A program made the position numbers and the translations under genes. A model generated the notes under the pieces. That model did not search any database. It was not told the DNA's origin and saw only the letters and a program-made list of their open reading frames with translations. Positions 51,893-61,467 of a DNA stretch of 64,000 nt are shown in pieces (within the stretch, counting starts at the first letter, position 1; each line of letters begins with the position of its first letter). The stretch is from Amycolatopsis tolypomycina. Its GTDB lineage: Bacteria; Actinomycetota; Actinomycetes; Mycobacteriales; Pseudonocardiaceae. Where the stretch lies: the NCBI RefSeq assembly GCF_900105945.1, contig NZ_FNSO01000004.1, forward strand, positions 62,001 to 126,000, given 5' to 3'.

Positions 51893-51942
51893 GCGGCTGA
51901 TGTGGCGCGGCTGATGTGGCGCGGCTGATGTGGCGCGGCTGA
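51893..51942 (+). repeat. 14-bp tandem repeat after the DUF1963 stop codon
   Basis: Three full copies of GCGGCTGATGTGGC and a partial fourth. The unit repeats the end of the gene itself (TGCGGCTGA), so each copy carries another TGA. It looks like recent replication slippage of the 3' end. Confidence 0.85.
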
Positions 51943-51958
51943 GGGGTCCTCGACCGCA

Positions 51959-51993
51959 GGCAGGCCACCCCGGCTCGTCCGGGGTGGCCTGCC
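51959..51993. terminator. Strong bidirectional hairpin terminator
   Basis: A 15-bp perfect stem (GGCAGGCCACCCCGG and its complement) with a 5-base loop between the convergent DUF1963 and tex genes. Confidence 0.88.
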
Positions 51994-52001
51994 GCAGGCT
52001 C

Positions 52002-54386
52002 CTACTTGCCGAACCCGGCCCGCCGCAGTGCGTCGGCCATGGACCCGCTCGCCGCGGAGTTGCCGCCGCGGTCGCGCCCGCCGCCTCCGCCACGTCGGTC
52101 GCCGCCGCCGGAGCCGCCCCGGCGCTGACCGCCGCCACCACCGCCGCCGCCCTGGCCCCGGTCACGGCCGCCGCCCCCGCCGCCGCGGTTGCCCGAGCCG
52201 GCGCCCGGCTCGTCGTCCAGCCGCAGGGTCAGCGAGATCCGCTTCCGCGGCACGTCGACTTCCAGGACCTTCACCTTCACGATGTCCCCGGGCTTCACGA
52301 CCTCCCGCGGGTCCTTCACGAAGTTCTTCGACAGCGCCGAAACGTGCGCCAGGCCGTCCTGGTGCACGCCCACGTCGATGAACGCGCCGAACGCCGCCAC
52401 GTTCGTCACCACGCCCTCCAGGCGCATGCCCGGCTTGAGGTCGCCGATCTTCTCCACGCCCTCGGCGAACGTCGCCGTCTTGAAGGCCGGGCGGGGGTCG
52501 CGGCCCGGCTTGTCCAGCTCCGACAGGATGTCCGTCACCGTCGGGAGGCCGAACTGCTCGTCCACGAACTCGGCCGGGCGCAGCGAGGACAACGTCCGCG
52601 TGTTGCCGATCAGCGCCCGGATGTCGGTGCCGGTCTTGGACAGGATCCGGCGGACCACCGGGTACGCCTCCGGGTGCACGGCCGACGAGTCGAGCGGGTC
52701 GTCGCCGTCCGGGATGCGCAGGAAGCCCGCGCACTGCTCGAACGCCTTCGGGCCGAGCCGCGCGACCTCCTTCAGCGCCATCCGGGAGCGGAACGGCCCG
52801 TTCGTGTCGCGGTGCGCCACGATGTTCTCCGCCAGGCCCGTCGTGATGCCCGAAACCCGGGTCAGCAGCGGCGCCGACGCGGTGTTGACGTCCACGCCGA
52901 CCGCGTTCACGCAGTCTTCGACCACCGCGTCGAGGGAGCGCGACAGCGAAACCTCGGACAGGTCGTGCTGGTACTGCCCGACGCCGATCGACTTCGGGTC
53001 GATCTTCACCAGCTCGGCCAGCGGGTCCTGCAGCCGCCGGGCGATCGAGACCGCGCCGCGCAGGGAGACGTCCATGTTCGGCAGTTCCTGCGAAGCGAAC
53101 GCCGACGCCGAGTACACCGAAGCGCCCGCTTCGGAGACCACGGCCTTCGTCAGCTTCAGCTCGGGGTGCTTCTTGATCAGTTCCTGCGCGAGCTTGTCGG
53201 TCTCGCGCGACGCCGTGCCGTTGCCGATGGAGATCAGGTCGACCTGGTGCCGGGCGGCCAGTGCCGCGAGTTCGGCGATCGACTGGTCCCACTTGTTGGC
53301 CGGCTGGTGCGGGTAGATGACGTGGGTGTCGACGACCTTGCCGGTGGCGTCCACGACGGCCACCTTGACGCCGGTCCGGAAGCCCGGGTCCAGGCCCATG
53401 GTGGCGCGGGTGCCGGCCGGCGCGGCCAGCAGCAGGTCGCGCAGGTTGGCCGCGAACACGCGCACGGCGTCGTCCTCGGCCGCCTGGCGCAGCCGCATCC
53501 GCAGGTCGATGCCCAGGTGGAGGAGGATCTTGGTGCGCCACGCCCAGCGGACGGTGTCGCCGAGCCACTTGTCGGCAGGCCGCCCCTGCTGGGTGATGCC
53601 GAACTTCGCGGCGATGCGCTGCTCGTACTCGGTCGGGCCGACCTGCGGCTCGTCGCTGGGCTCGTCCGGCGCCATCGTGAGGTCGAGGACCTCCTCCTTC
53701 TCGCCGCGCAGCATCGCGAGGATCCGGTGCGAGGGGAGCTTGGTGTACGGCTCGGAGAAGTCGAAGTAGTCGGAGAACTTCGCGCCTTCCTCCTCCTTGC
53801 CGGCCCGGACCTTGGCGACCAGGTGGCCCTGGCCCCACATCTTCTCCCGCAGGTCACCGATGAGGTCGGCGTCCTCGGCGAAGCGCTCGACGAGGATCGC
53901 GCGGGCACCGTCGAGGGCGGCCTGCGCGTCCGCGACACCCTTGTCGGCGTCGACGAACACCGCGGCCGCGGCCTGCGGGTCGGTGTTCGGGTCGTTGAGC
54001 AGGCCGTCGGCCAGCGGTTCGAGACCCGCTTCGCGCGCGATCATGGCCTTCGTGCGGCGCTTCGGCTTGTAGGGGAGGTAGATGTCCTCCAGCCGCGACT
54101 TGGTGTCCGCGGCGAGGATCGACGCCTCCAGGGCTTCGTCGAGCTTGCCCTGGCTGCGGATGGATTCGAGCACGGCGAGCCGGCGCTCGTCGAGTTCCCG
54201 CAGGTAGCGCAGCCGTTCCTCGAGCGTGCGCAGCTGCGCGTCGTCGAGCATGCCGGTGACTTCCTTGCGGTAGCGGGCGATGAACGGCACGGTCGACCCG
54301 CCGTCGAGCAGTTCGACGGCGGCCTTGACCTGTCCTTCGCGCACGCCCAGTTCTTCGGCGATCTTCTGCTCGACCGACACGCTCAC
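52002..54386 (-). CDS. tex: Tex-family RNA-binding protein
   Basis: A 794-residue transcription-accessory protein, normal length for Tex. N-terminal helical region (about 1-190), a YqgF/RNase-H-like domain (about 310-450, [20 protein letters not shown]), HhH segments (about 490-560, [20 protein letters not shown]) and a C-terminal S1 domain (about 645-715, [20 protein letters not shown]). A Gly/Arg-rich tail of about 70 residues follows, which probably adds nucleic-acid binding. Divergent from the chitinase gene. Confidence 0.95.
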   Translation of the reverse strand: MSVSVEQKIAEELGVREGQVKAAVELLDGGSTVPFIARYRKEVTGMLDDAQLRTLEERLRYLRELDERRLAVLESIRSQGKLDEALEASILAADTKSRLEDIYLPYKPKRRTKAMIAREAGLEPLADGLLNDPNTDPQAAAAVFVDADKGVADAQAALDGARAILVERFAEDADLIGDLREKMWGQGHLVAKVRAGKEEEGAKFSDYFDFSEPYTKLPSHRILAMLRGEKEEVLDLTMAPDEPSDEPQVGPTEYEQRIAAKFGITQQGRPADKWLGDTVRWAWRTKILLHLGIDLRMRLRQAAEDDAVRVFAANLRDLLLAAPAGTRATMGLDPGFRTGVKVAVVDATGKVVDTHVIYPHQPANKWDQSIAELAALAARHQVDLISIGNGTASRETDKLAQELIKKHPELKLTKAVVSEAGASVYSASAFASQELPNMDVSLRGAVSIARRLQDPLAELVKIDPKSIGVGQYQHDLSEVSLSRSLDAVVEDCVNAVGVDVNTASAPLLTRVSGITTGLAENIVAHRDTNGPFRSRMALKEVARLGPKAFEQCAGFLRIPDGDDPLDSSAVHPEAYPVVRRILSKTGTDIRALIGNTRTLSSLRPAEFVDEQFGLPTVTDILSELDKPGRDPRPAFKTATFAEGVEKIGDLKPGMRLEGVVTNVAAFGAFIDVGVHQDGLAHVSALSKNFVKDPREVVKPGDIVKVKVLEVDVPRKRISLTLRLDDEPGAGSGNRGGGGGGRDRGQGGGGGGGGQRRGGSGGGDRRGGGGGRDRGGNSAASGSMADALRRAGFGK

Positions 54387-54465
54387 TGCAACACGCTCCT
54401 GCTTCGCCTGGTTCCGATCGTCACATTCTGCCGTTTCCGCCGCCCCGACTTTCGGATGGGGCCGC

Positions 54466-54494
54466 TTGACAATCAGATTGGTCTAGTCCACTTT
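54466..54494 (+). promoter_or_regulatory. Chitinase promoter with DasR-type (dre) operator
   Basis: A consensus -35 TTGACA (54466-54471) is followed after 17 bases by CACTTT (54489-54494). Between them lies ATTGGTCTAGTCCACT (54477-54492), close to the DasR consensus AGTGGTCTAGACCACT. DasR is the GntR repressor that responds to glucosamine-6-phosphate and controls chitinase genes in streptomycetes, so GlcNAc control is expected here. Confidence 0.75.
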
Positions 54495-54531
54495 GTGGTG
54501 ACCTGCCTCACCAGTGTCGTGGAGGTCGCCC

Positions 54532-56004
54532 GTGGTCCCCAAGGTCCGCTTTGCTCTGCTTTCCTTACTTTCGGTGGTGACGCTGTCTCTCGGCGTGACA
54601 TTCGTGCTCGCCGGCAGCGCGTCGGCGGCGAACATCCTGGCCAACCCCGGCTTCGAGGCCGGTACCGCGAGCTGGACGTGCAGCGGCGCGTCGGCCGCGG
54701 TGAGCACGCCGGTGCACAGCGGGAGCCGCGCGTTGAGCGCGACGCCGTCGTCGTCGGACAACGCCCAGTGCGCGCAGACGCTCACCGTCTCGCCGAACAC
54801 GGCGTACAAGCTGTCCGCCTGGGTCCAGGGCAGCTACGTCTACCTCGGCGTCTCCGGTTCGGCGACGACCAGCACGTGGACGCCCGGCACCAGCGGCTAC
54901 CAGCAGCTGTCGCTGAGCTTCACGACCGGTTCGAGCACGTCGCTGACGGTGTACCTGCACGGCTGGTACGGCCAGCCGGCGTACTACGCCGATGACGTCA
55001 GCCTCGACGGCCCGGGCACCCCGCCGACGACTACGCCGACGACGCCCACCACGACTCCGACCACCCCCACCACTCCGCCGACGACGACCACGACGACGCC
55101 GCCGACCCAGGGTGACCTGCCGAAGCACGTCCTGACGGGCTACTGGCAGAACTTCTACAACGGCGCCAAGGCGCTGAAGCTGGCCGACGTCCCGACGAAG
55201 TACAACATCATCGCGGTGTCCTTCGCGGACGCGACGGGCACGCCCGGCGCGGTGAGCTTCACGCTCGACTCGGGGTTGTCGTCGCAGCTCGGCGGCTACA
55301 CGGACGCCCAGTTCAAGGCGGACGTGAAGACGGTACAGGCCCGCGGCCAGAAGGTGATCATCTCGGTCGGCGGCCAGAACGGCACGATCAGCGTCGGCGA
55401 CTCGACGTCGGCCACCAACTTCGCCAACAGCGTGAAGTCGCTGATCGCGAACTACGGCTTCGACGGCGTCGACATCGACCTCGAGAACGGCATCAACGCC
55501 ACGTACATGGGCCAGGCGCTGCGCAGCATCTACAACGGCGGCGGCAAGGTGATCACGATGGCCCCGCAGACGATCGACATGCAGTCCACGGCGGGCGGCT
55601 ACTTCCAGCTGGCGCTGAACATCAAGGACATCCTGACGATCGTCAACATGCAGTACTACAACTCGGGCTCGATGAACGGCTGCAACGGCAACGTGTACTC
55701 GCAGGGCACGGTCGACTTCCTGACGGCGCTGGCCTGCATCCAGCTCCAGGGCGGCCTGCGAGCCGACCAGGTCGGCCTGGGCCTCCCAGCGTCCCCCCAG
55801 GCGGCGGGCGGCGGCTACCAGGCCCCGGCGAACACGGTGTCGGCGCTGAACTGCCTGGCCCGCGGAACATCGTGCGGCAGCTTCAAGCCGTCGACGACGT
55901 ACCCGTCGATCAGGGGCGCGATGACGTGGTCGATCAACTGGGACGCGTCGCAGGGGTACGCGTTCGCCAACACGGTGTCGGCGGGGCTCGCGGGACTGCC
56001 GTAG
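54532..56004 (+). CDS. Secreted GH18 chitinase with N-terminal carbohydrate-binding domain
   Basis: A 490-residue exported enzyme. Signal peptide to about residue 34 (VLAGSASA). A CenC/CBM-like beta-sandwich (about 36-160, NILANPGFEAGTASWTCSG) binds polysaccharide. A Thr/Pro linker (about 160-190) leads to the GH18 barrel (195-490) with LTGYWQNFYNGAK, the active-site FDGVDIDLENG (DxxDxDxE, with catalytic Glu) and MQYYNSGSM. This arrangement matches Streptomyces ChiC/ChiD-type family 18 enzymes. GTG 54532 follows GGAGG by 5 bases. Controlled by a DasR-type site. Confidence 0.93.
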   Translation: MVPKVRFALLSLLSVVTLSLGVTFVLAGSASAANILANPGFEAGTASWTCSGASAAVSTPVHSGSRALSATPSSSDNAQCAQTLTVSPNTAYKLSAWVQGSYVYLGVSGSATTSTWTPGTSGYQQLSLSFTTGSSTSLTVYLHGWYGQPAYYADDVSLDGPGTPPTTTPTTPTTTPTTPTTPPTTTTTTPPTQGDLPKHVLTGYWQNFYNGAKALKLADVPTKYNIIAVSFADATGTPGAVSFTLDSGLSSQLGGYTDAQFKADVKTVQARGQKVIISVGGQNGTISVGDSTSATNFANSVKSLIANYGFDGVDIDLENGINATYMGQALRSIYNGGGKVITMAPQTIDMQSTAGGYFQLALNIKDILTIVNMQYYNSGSMNGCNGNVYSQGTVDFLTALACIQLQGGLRADQVGLGLPASPQAAGGGYQAPANTVSALNCLARGTSCGSFKPSTTYPSIRGAMTWSINWDASQGYAFANTVSAGLAGLP

Positions 56005-56017
56005 CCGTGCGTCGAGC

Positions 56018-56048
56018 GGCCCTCCCGGCGGCGCGGTCCGGGAGGGCC
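56018..56048. terminator. Bidirectional hairpin terminator
   Basis: An 11-bp perfect stem (GGCCCTCCCGG / CCGGGAGGGCC) with a 9-base loop, between the convergent chitinase and GMC oxidoreductase genes. Confidence 0.82.
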
Positions 56049-56051
56049 TTC

Positions 56052-57704
56052 TCACGCGAGAGGCAGTCGCAGGGCTCCCGGCGCCTCCGACGGCACCACA
56101 GGACTCCGAGGAGCCACCGCCGCCACGCGCTGGTACGGCGAGCCCAACGCCGGTCGCGGGTCCTCGTCCCCGTGGTTCGGCCAGAACGCCATCGCCCGCT
56201 CCGCCTGCGCCGTGATCGTCAACGACGGGTTCACGCCCAGGTTCGCCGAGATCGCCGAGCCGTCCACCACGTGCAGGCCCGGGTAGCCGTACAGGCGCTG
56301 GTACGGGTCCACCACCCCCGACGAAGGCGAGTCCCCGATCGCGCAGCCGCCGATGAAGTGGCCCGTGATCGGGATGTTCGCCATGTCCGTCCACGCGCCC
56401 TGGGGCAGCCCGCCGATCTTCGCGGCCACCCGGCGGGTCACCTCGTGGCCGGCCGGGATCCAGTCCGGTGACGGGGCTCCCGCGCCCTGGCGGGTCGTCA
56501 TCCGGCGGCCGAACAGGCCGCGTTTCGTGTACGTCGTCACCGAATTGTCCAGGGTCTGCATCACCAGCAGCCCGATCATCCGCTCCGACCAGCGCCGCGG
56601 GTTGTGGATCCGCAGCAGGTCGCGGCGGGCGCGCCACAGCTCCCGCAGGCCCAGCACCCAGCGCCGCCGCCCCGGCTCCGCGTCCACCAGCACCGTCGCC
56701 AGCAGGCCCAGCAGGTTGCTGCCGCGCCCGTACCGCACCGGCTCCACGTGCGTCACCGCGTCCGGGTGGATCGACGACGTGATCGCGACGCCCCGCGAGT
56801 AGTCCGTGTCCGCCCGCAGCGACCGCGCCGCCAGCACCGCCTCGGAGTTCGTGCGGGCCAGGAGCCCGAGCCGAGGGGAAACAAGAGGCAACGTGCCCGT
56901 GTCCCGCATCCGGTGCAGTAGCCGTTGCGTTCCCAAAGAAGCAGCGGAGAACACGACCTGCGTCGCGGTGAACGTCCGGCGGGAGAAGCCGCCGGTCCGC
57001 CGCGTGTCGACCGCGTACCCGCCGGGGATCGGCCGCACCGAAACCGCCGTCGTCAGGGGGTGCACCACGGCACCCGCCCGCTCGGCCAGGTACAGGTAGT
57101 TCTTGACCGTCGTGTTCTTCGCCCCGACCCGGCACCCGGTCATGCACTCGCCGCACAGCGTGCAGGACGCCCGCGCCGGACCCGCGCCGCCGAAGAACGG
57201 GTCCACCCCGGACTGTCCGAAGTAGACGCCGACGGGCGTGCGCCGGTACGTGTGGCCGACGCCCATGTCGTCGGCCACCGAACGCAGCACCCGGTCCGCG
57301 GCCGTCGTCGCCGGGTTCTCGACCACGCCGAGCATCCGCTTCGCCTGGTCGTAGTACGGCGCCAGCTCGGCCTTCCAGTCCGTGATGTGCGCCCACTGCG
57401 GGTCGGCGTAGAAGCCGTCCGGCGGCTCGTACAGCGTGTTCGCGTACACCAGCGAACCACCCCCGACGCCGGAGCCGCTCATCACGAACGTGTTCTTCAG
57501 CAGCGTCAGGCGCTGGATGCCGAAGCAGCCCAGCGCCGGCGCCCACAGGTACTTCCGGACCCGCCACGACGTCTTCGCGAACTCGTCGTCGGCGAACCGG
57601 CGGCCGGTCTCCAGCACGCCGACGCGGTAGCCCTTCTCGGTCAGCCGCAGCGCCGTGACGCTGCCGCCGAACCCCGAACCGATCACCAGGACGTCGTAGT
57701 CCAT
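56052..57704 (-). CDS. GMC-type FAD oxidoreductase (cholesterol-oxidase-like)
   Basis: A 550-residue FAD enzyme. The dinucleotide motif VLVIGSGFGGSVTALRL is at residues 4-21 and the GMC segment SGSGVGGGSLVYANTLY follows. The C-terminal catalytic region has HFIGGCAIGDSPSSGVVDPY and VVDGSAISANLGVNPSLTI, as in ChoD-like sterol oxidoreductases. Residues of CTLCGECMTGC form a CxxCxxCxxxC pattern, which is suggestive of an Fe-S site. Its ATG shares one base with the stop of the upstream monooxygenase gene, so the two act together, perhaps on a sterol or ketone. Confidence 0.87.
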   Translation of the reverse strand: MDYDVLVIGSGFGGSVTALRLTEKGYRVGVLETGRRFADDEFAKTSWRVRKYLWAPALGCFGIQRLTLLKNTFVMSGSGVGGGSLVYANTLYEPPDGFYADPQWAHITDWKAELAPYYDQAKRMLGVVENPATTAADRVLRSVADDMGVGHTYRRTPVGVYFGQSGVDPFFGGAGPARASCTLCGECMTGCRVGAKNTTVKNYLYLAERAGAVVHPLTTAVSVRPIPGGYAVDTRRTGGFSRRTFTATQVVFSAASLGTQRLLHRMRDTGTLPLVSPRLGLLARTNSEAVLAARSLRADTDYSRGVAITSSIHPDAVTHVEPVRYGRGSNLLGLLATVLVDAEPGRRRWVLGLRELWRARRDLLRIHNPRRWSERMIGLLVMQTLDNSVTTYTKRGLFGRRMTTRQGAGAPSPDWIPAGHEVTRRVAAKIGGLPQGAWTDMANIPITGHFIGGCAIGDSPSSGVVDPYQRLYGYPGLHVVDGSAISANLGVNPSLTITAQAERAMAFWPNHGDEDPRPALGSPYQRVAAVAPRSPVVPSEAPGALRLPLA

Positions 57705-59167
57705 CAGGCCACCACCCGGTAGTCGGCGACGTCGAAGCGCCGCGTCCGGCGGTCGTACTCGGTGACCAGGCCCGGCCAGTTCGTCGTCACCCGGCCGTCG
57801 GCCTGCCGGTACCAGCTCGTGCAGGCGCTCCACACGCTCCGGCCCAGCCGCCGCTGCACCTCGCGGTCGTACCGCTCCTCGACCTCCGGCCGGACGTCCA
57901 CATAGGACACGCCAGGGCGCGCGAGCCGTTCCACCGCCTGCCGGATGTACCGCGCCTGCCGCTCGATCATGTAGATGATCGATCCGGCGCCGAGATTCGT
58001 GTTGGGCCCGTAGACGCAGAACAGGTTGGGGAAGCCGGGCACGGTCATGCCCAGGTACGCCCGCGCGCCGCCGGACCACTCCTCCTGCAGGGACCGCCCG
58101 CCGAGACCGCGGACGTCCAGCCGGCCGAGGAATTGCGTCGCCGCGAACCCGGTGCCGTAGATCAGGACGTCCGCCTCGATCTCCGTCCCGTCCTCGACCC
58201 GCACGCCCTTCTCGGTGATCTCGCGGATCCGCCGCGTCTCGACGTCGACGTCCGGCTCGGCCAGCGCGGGCAGGTAGTCGTTGGTGAAGAGGATCCGCTT
58301 GCAGCCCAGCGGGTACGACGGCTTGAGCTTCGCCCGCAGCTCCGGGTCCTTGATGTGGCGGCGCCGCAGCTGGGCGGTGCGCAGTTCGAACATCTTCGCC
58401 AGCACCTGGTGGCGCGTCATCGCGTAGGTGGCGTACTCGGCGAGCAGGAAGATCCGCAGCCGGCCGAGCAGCTGGGTCGGCGGCAGGTGCTCGAACAGCC
58501 AGTGCTGCCACCGCCGGTAGCTCGGGTCGGACTTCGCCATGACGTACGGCGGCGTCCGCTGGAAGACGGTGACGTGCTGGGCGCGTTTCCGCAGTTCGGG
58601 CACGAACTGAACAGCGCTGGCCCCGGTCCCGACGACGGCGACGCGCTTGCCGGTCAGGTCGACGTCGTGGTCCCACCGCGCGGAGTGGAAGGCGTCGCCG
58701 GCGAAGCTCTCGCGGTTCGGGATGTCCGGCAGCACCGGCCGCGACAGCTGCCCGACGGCGGGCACGAAGACGTTCGCCTCGAAGGTTTCCCCGGTCTTCG
58801 TCTCGACGCGCCAGAGTCCGCGCGCCTCGTCGAAGGCGGCCCCGGTGACCTCGGTCCGGTACCGGATGTGCGGCTCGAGGCCGTACTTGGCGATGACGCG
58901 CCGCAGGTAGGCGAGGATGTCGGGCTGGTGCGAGAACCGCTTCGGCCACCGCGGGTTGGGCTCGAAGGAGAAGGAGTACAGCGGCGACGGGATGTCGCAC
59001 GCGGCGCCGGGAAAGGTGTTGTCCCGCCAGACGCCGCCGGGCCCGGCGGCGCTCTCCAGGATCGTGAAGTCGCCGAAGCCCGCCCGCTTGAGTTCGATCG
59101 CCGTCCCGATGCCGCCGAACCCGGTGCCCACGATCAGCACCGACGGCCCCTTCGCCGAACCAGTCAT
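57704..59167 (-). CDS. Baeyer-Villiger-type flavin monooxygenase
   Basis: A 487-residue FAD/NADPH monooxygenase. First Rossmann motif GTGFGGIG (about 12-19). The type I Baeyer-Villiger fingerprint FxGxxxHxxxW is met by FAGDAFHSARW (about 155-165), and the NADPH motif VGTGASAVQ follows. FQRTPPYVMAKSD is a common segment of this family. It would insert oxygen beside a ketone. ATG 59167 precedes GSAKGPSVLIVG; an upstream ATG adds 14 residues. Couples to the GMC oxidoreductase gene, which could make the ketone it uses. Confidence 0.9.
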   Translation of the reverse strand: MTGSAKGPSVLIVGTGFGGIGTAIELKRAGFGDFTILESAAGPGGVWRDNTFPGAACDIPSPLYSFSFEPNPRWPKRFSHQPDILAYLRRVIAKYGLEPHIRYRTEVTGAAFDEARGLWRVETKTGETFEANVFVPAVGQLSRPVLPDIPNRESFAGDAFHSARWDHDVDLTGKRVAVVGTGASAVQFVPELRKRAQHVTVFQRTPPYVMAKSDPSYRRWQHWLFEHLPPTQLLGRLRIFLLAEYATYAMTRHQVLAKMFELRTAQLRRRHIKDPELRAKLKPSYPLGCKRILFTNDYLPALAEPDVDVETRRIREITEKGVRVEDGTEIEADVLIYGTGFAATQFLGRLDVRGLGGRSLQEEWSGGARAYLGMTVPGFPNLFCVYGPNTNLGAGSIIYMIERQARYIRQAVERLARPGVSYVDVRPEVEERYDREVQRRLGRSVWSACTSWYRQADGRVTTNWPGLVTEYDRRTRRFDVADYRVVA

Positions 59168-59242
59168 GCCGGAAAAGCTACGCACCGCACGGCTGTGACA
59201 ACAGGCCACGAACGGTCACTCAATCGAGATTTCCGGCCAGCC

Positions 59243-60337
59243 TCACTCCGGCGGGTGGACGCGCACCTCGTGCGTCTCCGACGCCGCCTCCGCCCACTTC
59301 ACCAGCTCGCCCGCCGACTTCTCCAACGCCGCCAGGTCCCGCTTCCCCAGCTTCTCGAACGGCGACAGCGAGATCGCCGCCGCCTTTCGCGTCGCCTTGA
59401 TCTCCCAGAAGCCGCACACCTGGCCGTCGACCAGGAGCGTGCCCTTGACCAGGCCGTTGTGCGAGATCACGCGCTTGCGGTAGGCGTCGGAGATGACCCG
59501 CGTCCGGTCCGCGTAGGACAGGATCGTCTGGTCGAACGGCCCGAGCAGCCGCGGCGGCGCGGGGACGTCCTCGGCCGGCACCGTCAGCTCCGGCAGGTCC
59601 AGCAGCTCGCGGCCGTCCGGGCCGCGGTAGCGCCGCAGGTCCATCCCGGCCGACACCTCGCCCAGCCGGGTGATGCCCGCCCACGTCTGCACGTCCGCCA
59701 CCGTGGCCGGGCCGAACGCGCGCAGGTACCGCGCAATCAGCTCCGCCGGTGCGGGCGGGGAAAGGGGAGCGCCCACCCAGTCGTCCAGGCACGCGTACGT
59801 CGTCTGGCCCGCCTTGCCCCAGATCGCCCGGGGCGGCGTCTGCACCAGCGGCAGCCGGCCGCGGGCCAGGTGCGTCAGGGAGGACGGCGGCGCGTCCCAG
59901 CTCCGCGCCAGCTCGGCGCCCAGCGCGTTCCCCGGCATCGGGCCGCGCAAAAGCAGCTCCCGGGCCGCCGAGGCCACCGCGGAGTGGTCGAGATCGGCCA
60001 GCGGGGCCGCGTGCAACGCGTTCTGCTTGAGGTCGCGGTCGTAGATCCCCTGGACCACCGGCCGCCACGCCAGCGCGTCCGCCGCCGTGACCAGGTGGAC
60101 CGTGCCGCGCATCAACGCGATCCGCACCACGCGCCGGCTCTCCAGGAGCTCCACGAGCTCGGCCGGCTGGAACCCCTCGAGTCGCGCCCACAGCCCGAAG
60201 TACGGCGGGAACGGCGCCTGCGCCTGAAGCCCGGCCAGGGCCTCGATCGTGTCGAAGGCGGACATCTTCGCCCGGCGCAGCAGCAGCTGGCGCTCCAGCG
60301 TGGCGCGGTTCAGGGCTCGGGGGCTCAAGGTCTGCAC
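59243..60337 (-). CDS. AlkZ/YcaQ-like winged-helix DNA glycosylase
   Basis: A 364-residue HTH_42 protein. The catalytic Gln-x-Gln motif of AlkZ glycosylases is present as LAGLQAQAP (Gln38 and Gln40), and RGTVHLVTAADALAW and LLGPFDQTILSYADRTRV are family segments. AlkZ unhooks interstrand crosslinks and removes bulky alkyl adducts, often as self-resistance near genotoxin clusters; no such cluster is visible here, so general DNA repair is more likely. Divergent from the AraC gene. Confidence 0.88.
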   Translation of the reverse strand: MQTLSPRALNRATLERQLLLRRAKMSAFDTIEALAGLQAQAPFPPYFGLWARLEGFQPAELVELLESRRVVRIALMRGTVHLVTAADALAWRPVVQGIYDRDLKQNALHAAPLADLDHSAVASAARELLLRGPMPGNALGAELARSWDAPPSSLTHLARGRLPLVQTPPRAIWGKAGQTTYACLDDWVGAPLSPPAPAELIARYLRAFGPATVADVQTWAGITRLGEVSAGMDLRRYRGPDGRELLDLPELTVPAEDVPAPPRLLGPFDQTILSYADRTRVISDAYRKRVISHNGLVKGTLLVDGQVCGFWEIKATRKAAAISLSPFEKLGKRDLAALEKSAGELVKWAEAASETHEVRVHPPE

Positions 60338-60417
60338 GCCGTCACCCTAACGATCACCCAGGACAGTTCCGGTCCTCGATTGGACACGTTCTTCCCCCGT
60401 GATCCAGAATTCCGGCC

Positions 60418-61467
60418 ATGGCCGAGCTCGCCGCGCCCGCCGTCGGGGACTGGGACTTCCCCCGCGGCACCGCGAGCATCGAGCTGATGACCCGGTTCGC
60501 CGCCGAGCGCGGCCTGCCCGGGCTGCTCGCCGAAACCACGCTGACCCCGGAGCTCCTCGCCGACCCGGGCGTCCAGGTCGACGCGCGCCAGGAACTGGCC
60601 GTCGTCCGGGCGCTGGCCGCGCTGGACGGCTCGGACGCGGCGGCGCTGGAGCTGGGCCGCCGCTACCGGGTCACCACGTTCGGCATCTTCGGCTTCGCCT
60701 GCATCAGCAGCCCGACATTGCGCGACGCGATGCTGTTCGCCCTCCGCTACTTCGACCTGAGCTTCGCGTTCTGCATCCCGCACGTCGTCCTCGGCACCGA
60801 CCGGCTGACGCTGGAACTCGACGACAGCCGCGTGCCCGCCGACGTCGCCCGCTTCCTCGTGCTGCGCGACCTCGCCGCGATCTTCGCCGTCATGCGCGAC
60901 CTGCTGCCCGAGATCGCGCTGGACGAGCTGACGTTCCGCCACGAAACGGCCACCCCGGAGCCGTACCTGGCCGCGTTCGGCGTGCTGCCGCGCTTCGGCG
61001 CCGGCGCCTGCCGGGCGACGCTCGACCCGGCGCTGCTCAACCGGCCGCTGCCGCAGGCCAACGACCAGACCGTCGCCCTGTGCGCCGCGCAGTGCGAAGC
61101 GCTCGTCACGCGGCGGAGGGAGCGCTCGGGCATTTCCCAGCAGGTCCGCGAGCGGCTGGTCCGGCTCGGCGGCGTCGACGCCGGGATGGACGAGATCGCC
61201 CGGCAGCTGACGCTCAGCACGCGCACGCTGCGCCGCCGCCTGACCGAAGCGGGCACGAGCTACCGGGCGCTGGTCGACGAGGTCCGCCAGACGCTCGCCG
61301 AAGAGCTGCTGGACACCGGCGTGCTGTCGGTCGAGGACGTGGCCTACCGGCTCGGGTACGCCGAGGCGTCGAGCTTCATCCACGCGTTCAAGCGCTGGAC
61401 CGGGCTGACGCCGGCGGCGTTCGCCCGTCGCTTCCGCGCCGCTCGGCAAGCACCGCCGGGTAGGTGA
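60418..61467 (+). CDS. AraC-family transcriptional regulator
   Basis: A 349-residue regulator with an N-terminal arabinose-binding-like domain of the OruR/ArgR type (about 15-200) and a C-terminal AraC HTH pair (about 255-345): MDEIARQLTLSTRTLRRRL and VEDVAYRLGYAEASSFIHAF. Its last 80 bases overlap the 3' end of the convergent TetR gene. Target unknown. Confidence 0.92.
   Translation: MAELAAPAVGDWDFPRGTASIELMTRFAAERGLPGLLAETTLTPELLADPGVQVDARQELAVVRALAALDGSDAAALELGRRYRVTTFGIFGFACISSPTLRDAMLFALRYFDLSFAFCIPHVVLGTDRLTLELDDSRVPADVARFLVLRDLAAIFAVMRDLLPEIALDELTFRHETATPEPYLAAFGVLPRFGAGACRATLDPALLNRPLPQANDQTVALCAAQCEALVTRRRERSGISQQVRERLVRLGGVDAGMDEIARQLTLSTRTLRRRLTEAGTSYRALVDEVRQTLAEELLDTGVLSVEDVAYRLGYAEASSFIHAFKRWTGLTPAAFARRFRAARQAPPGR

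Noticed and set aside
59243..60337. Self-resistance gene of a DNA-alkylating antibiotic cluster
   Set aside because: The protein is AlkZ-like, but no polyketide, peptide synthetase or other biosynthetic genes occur nearby.
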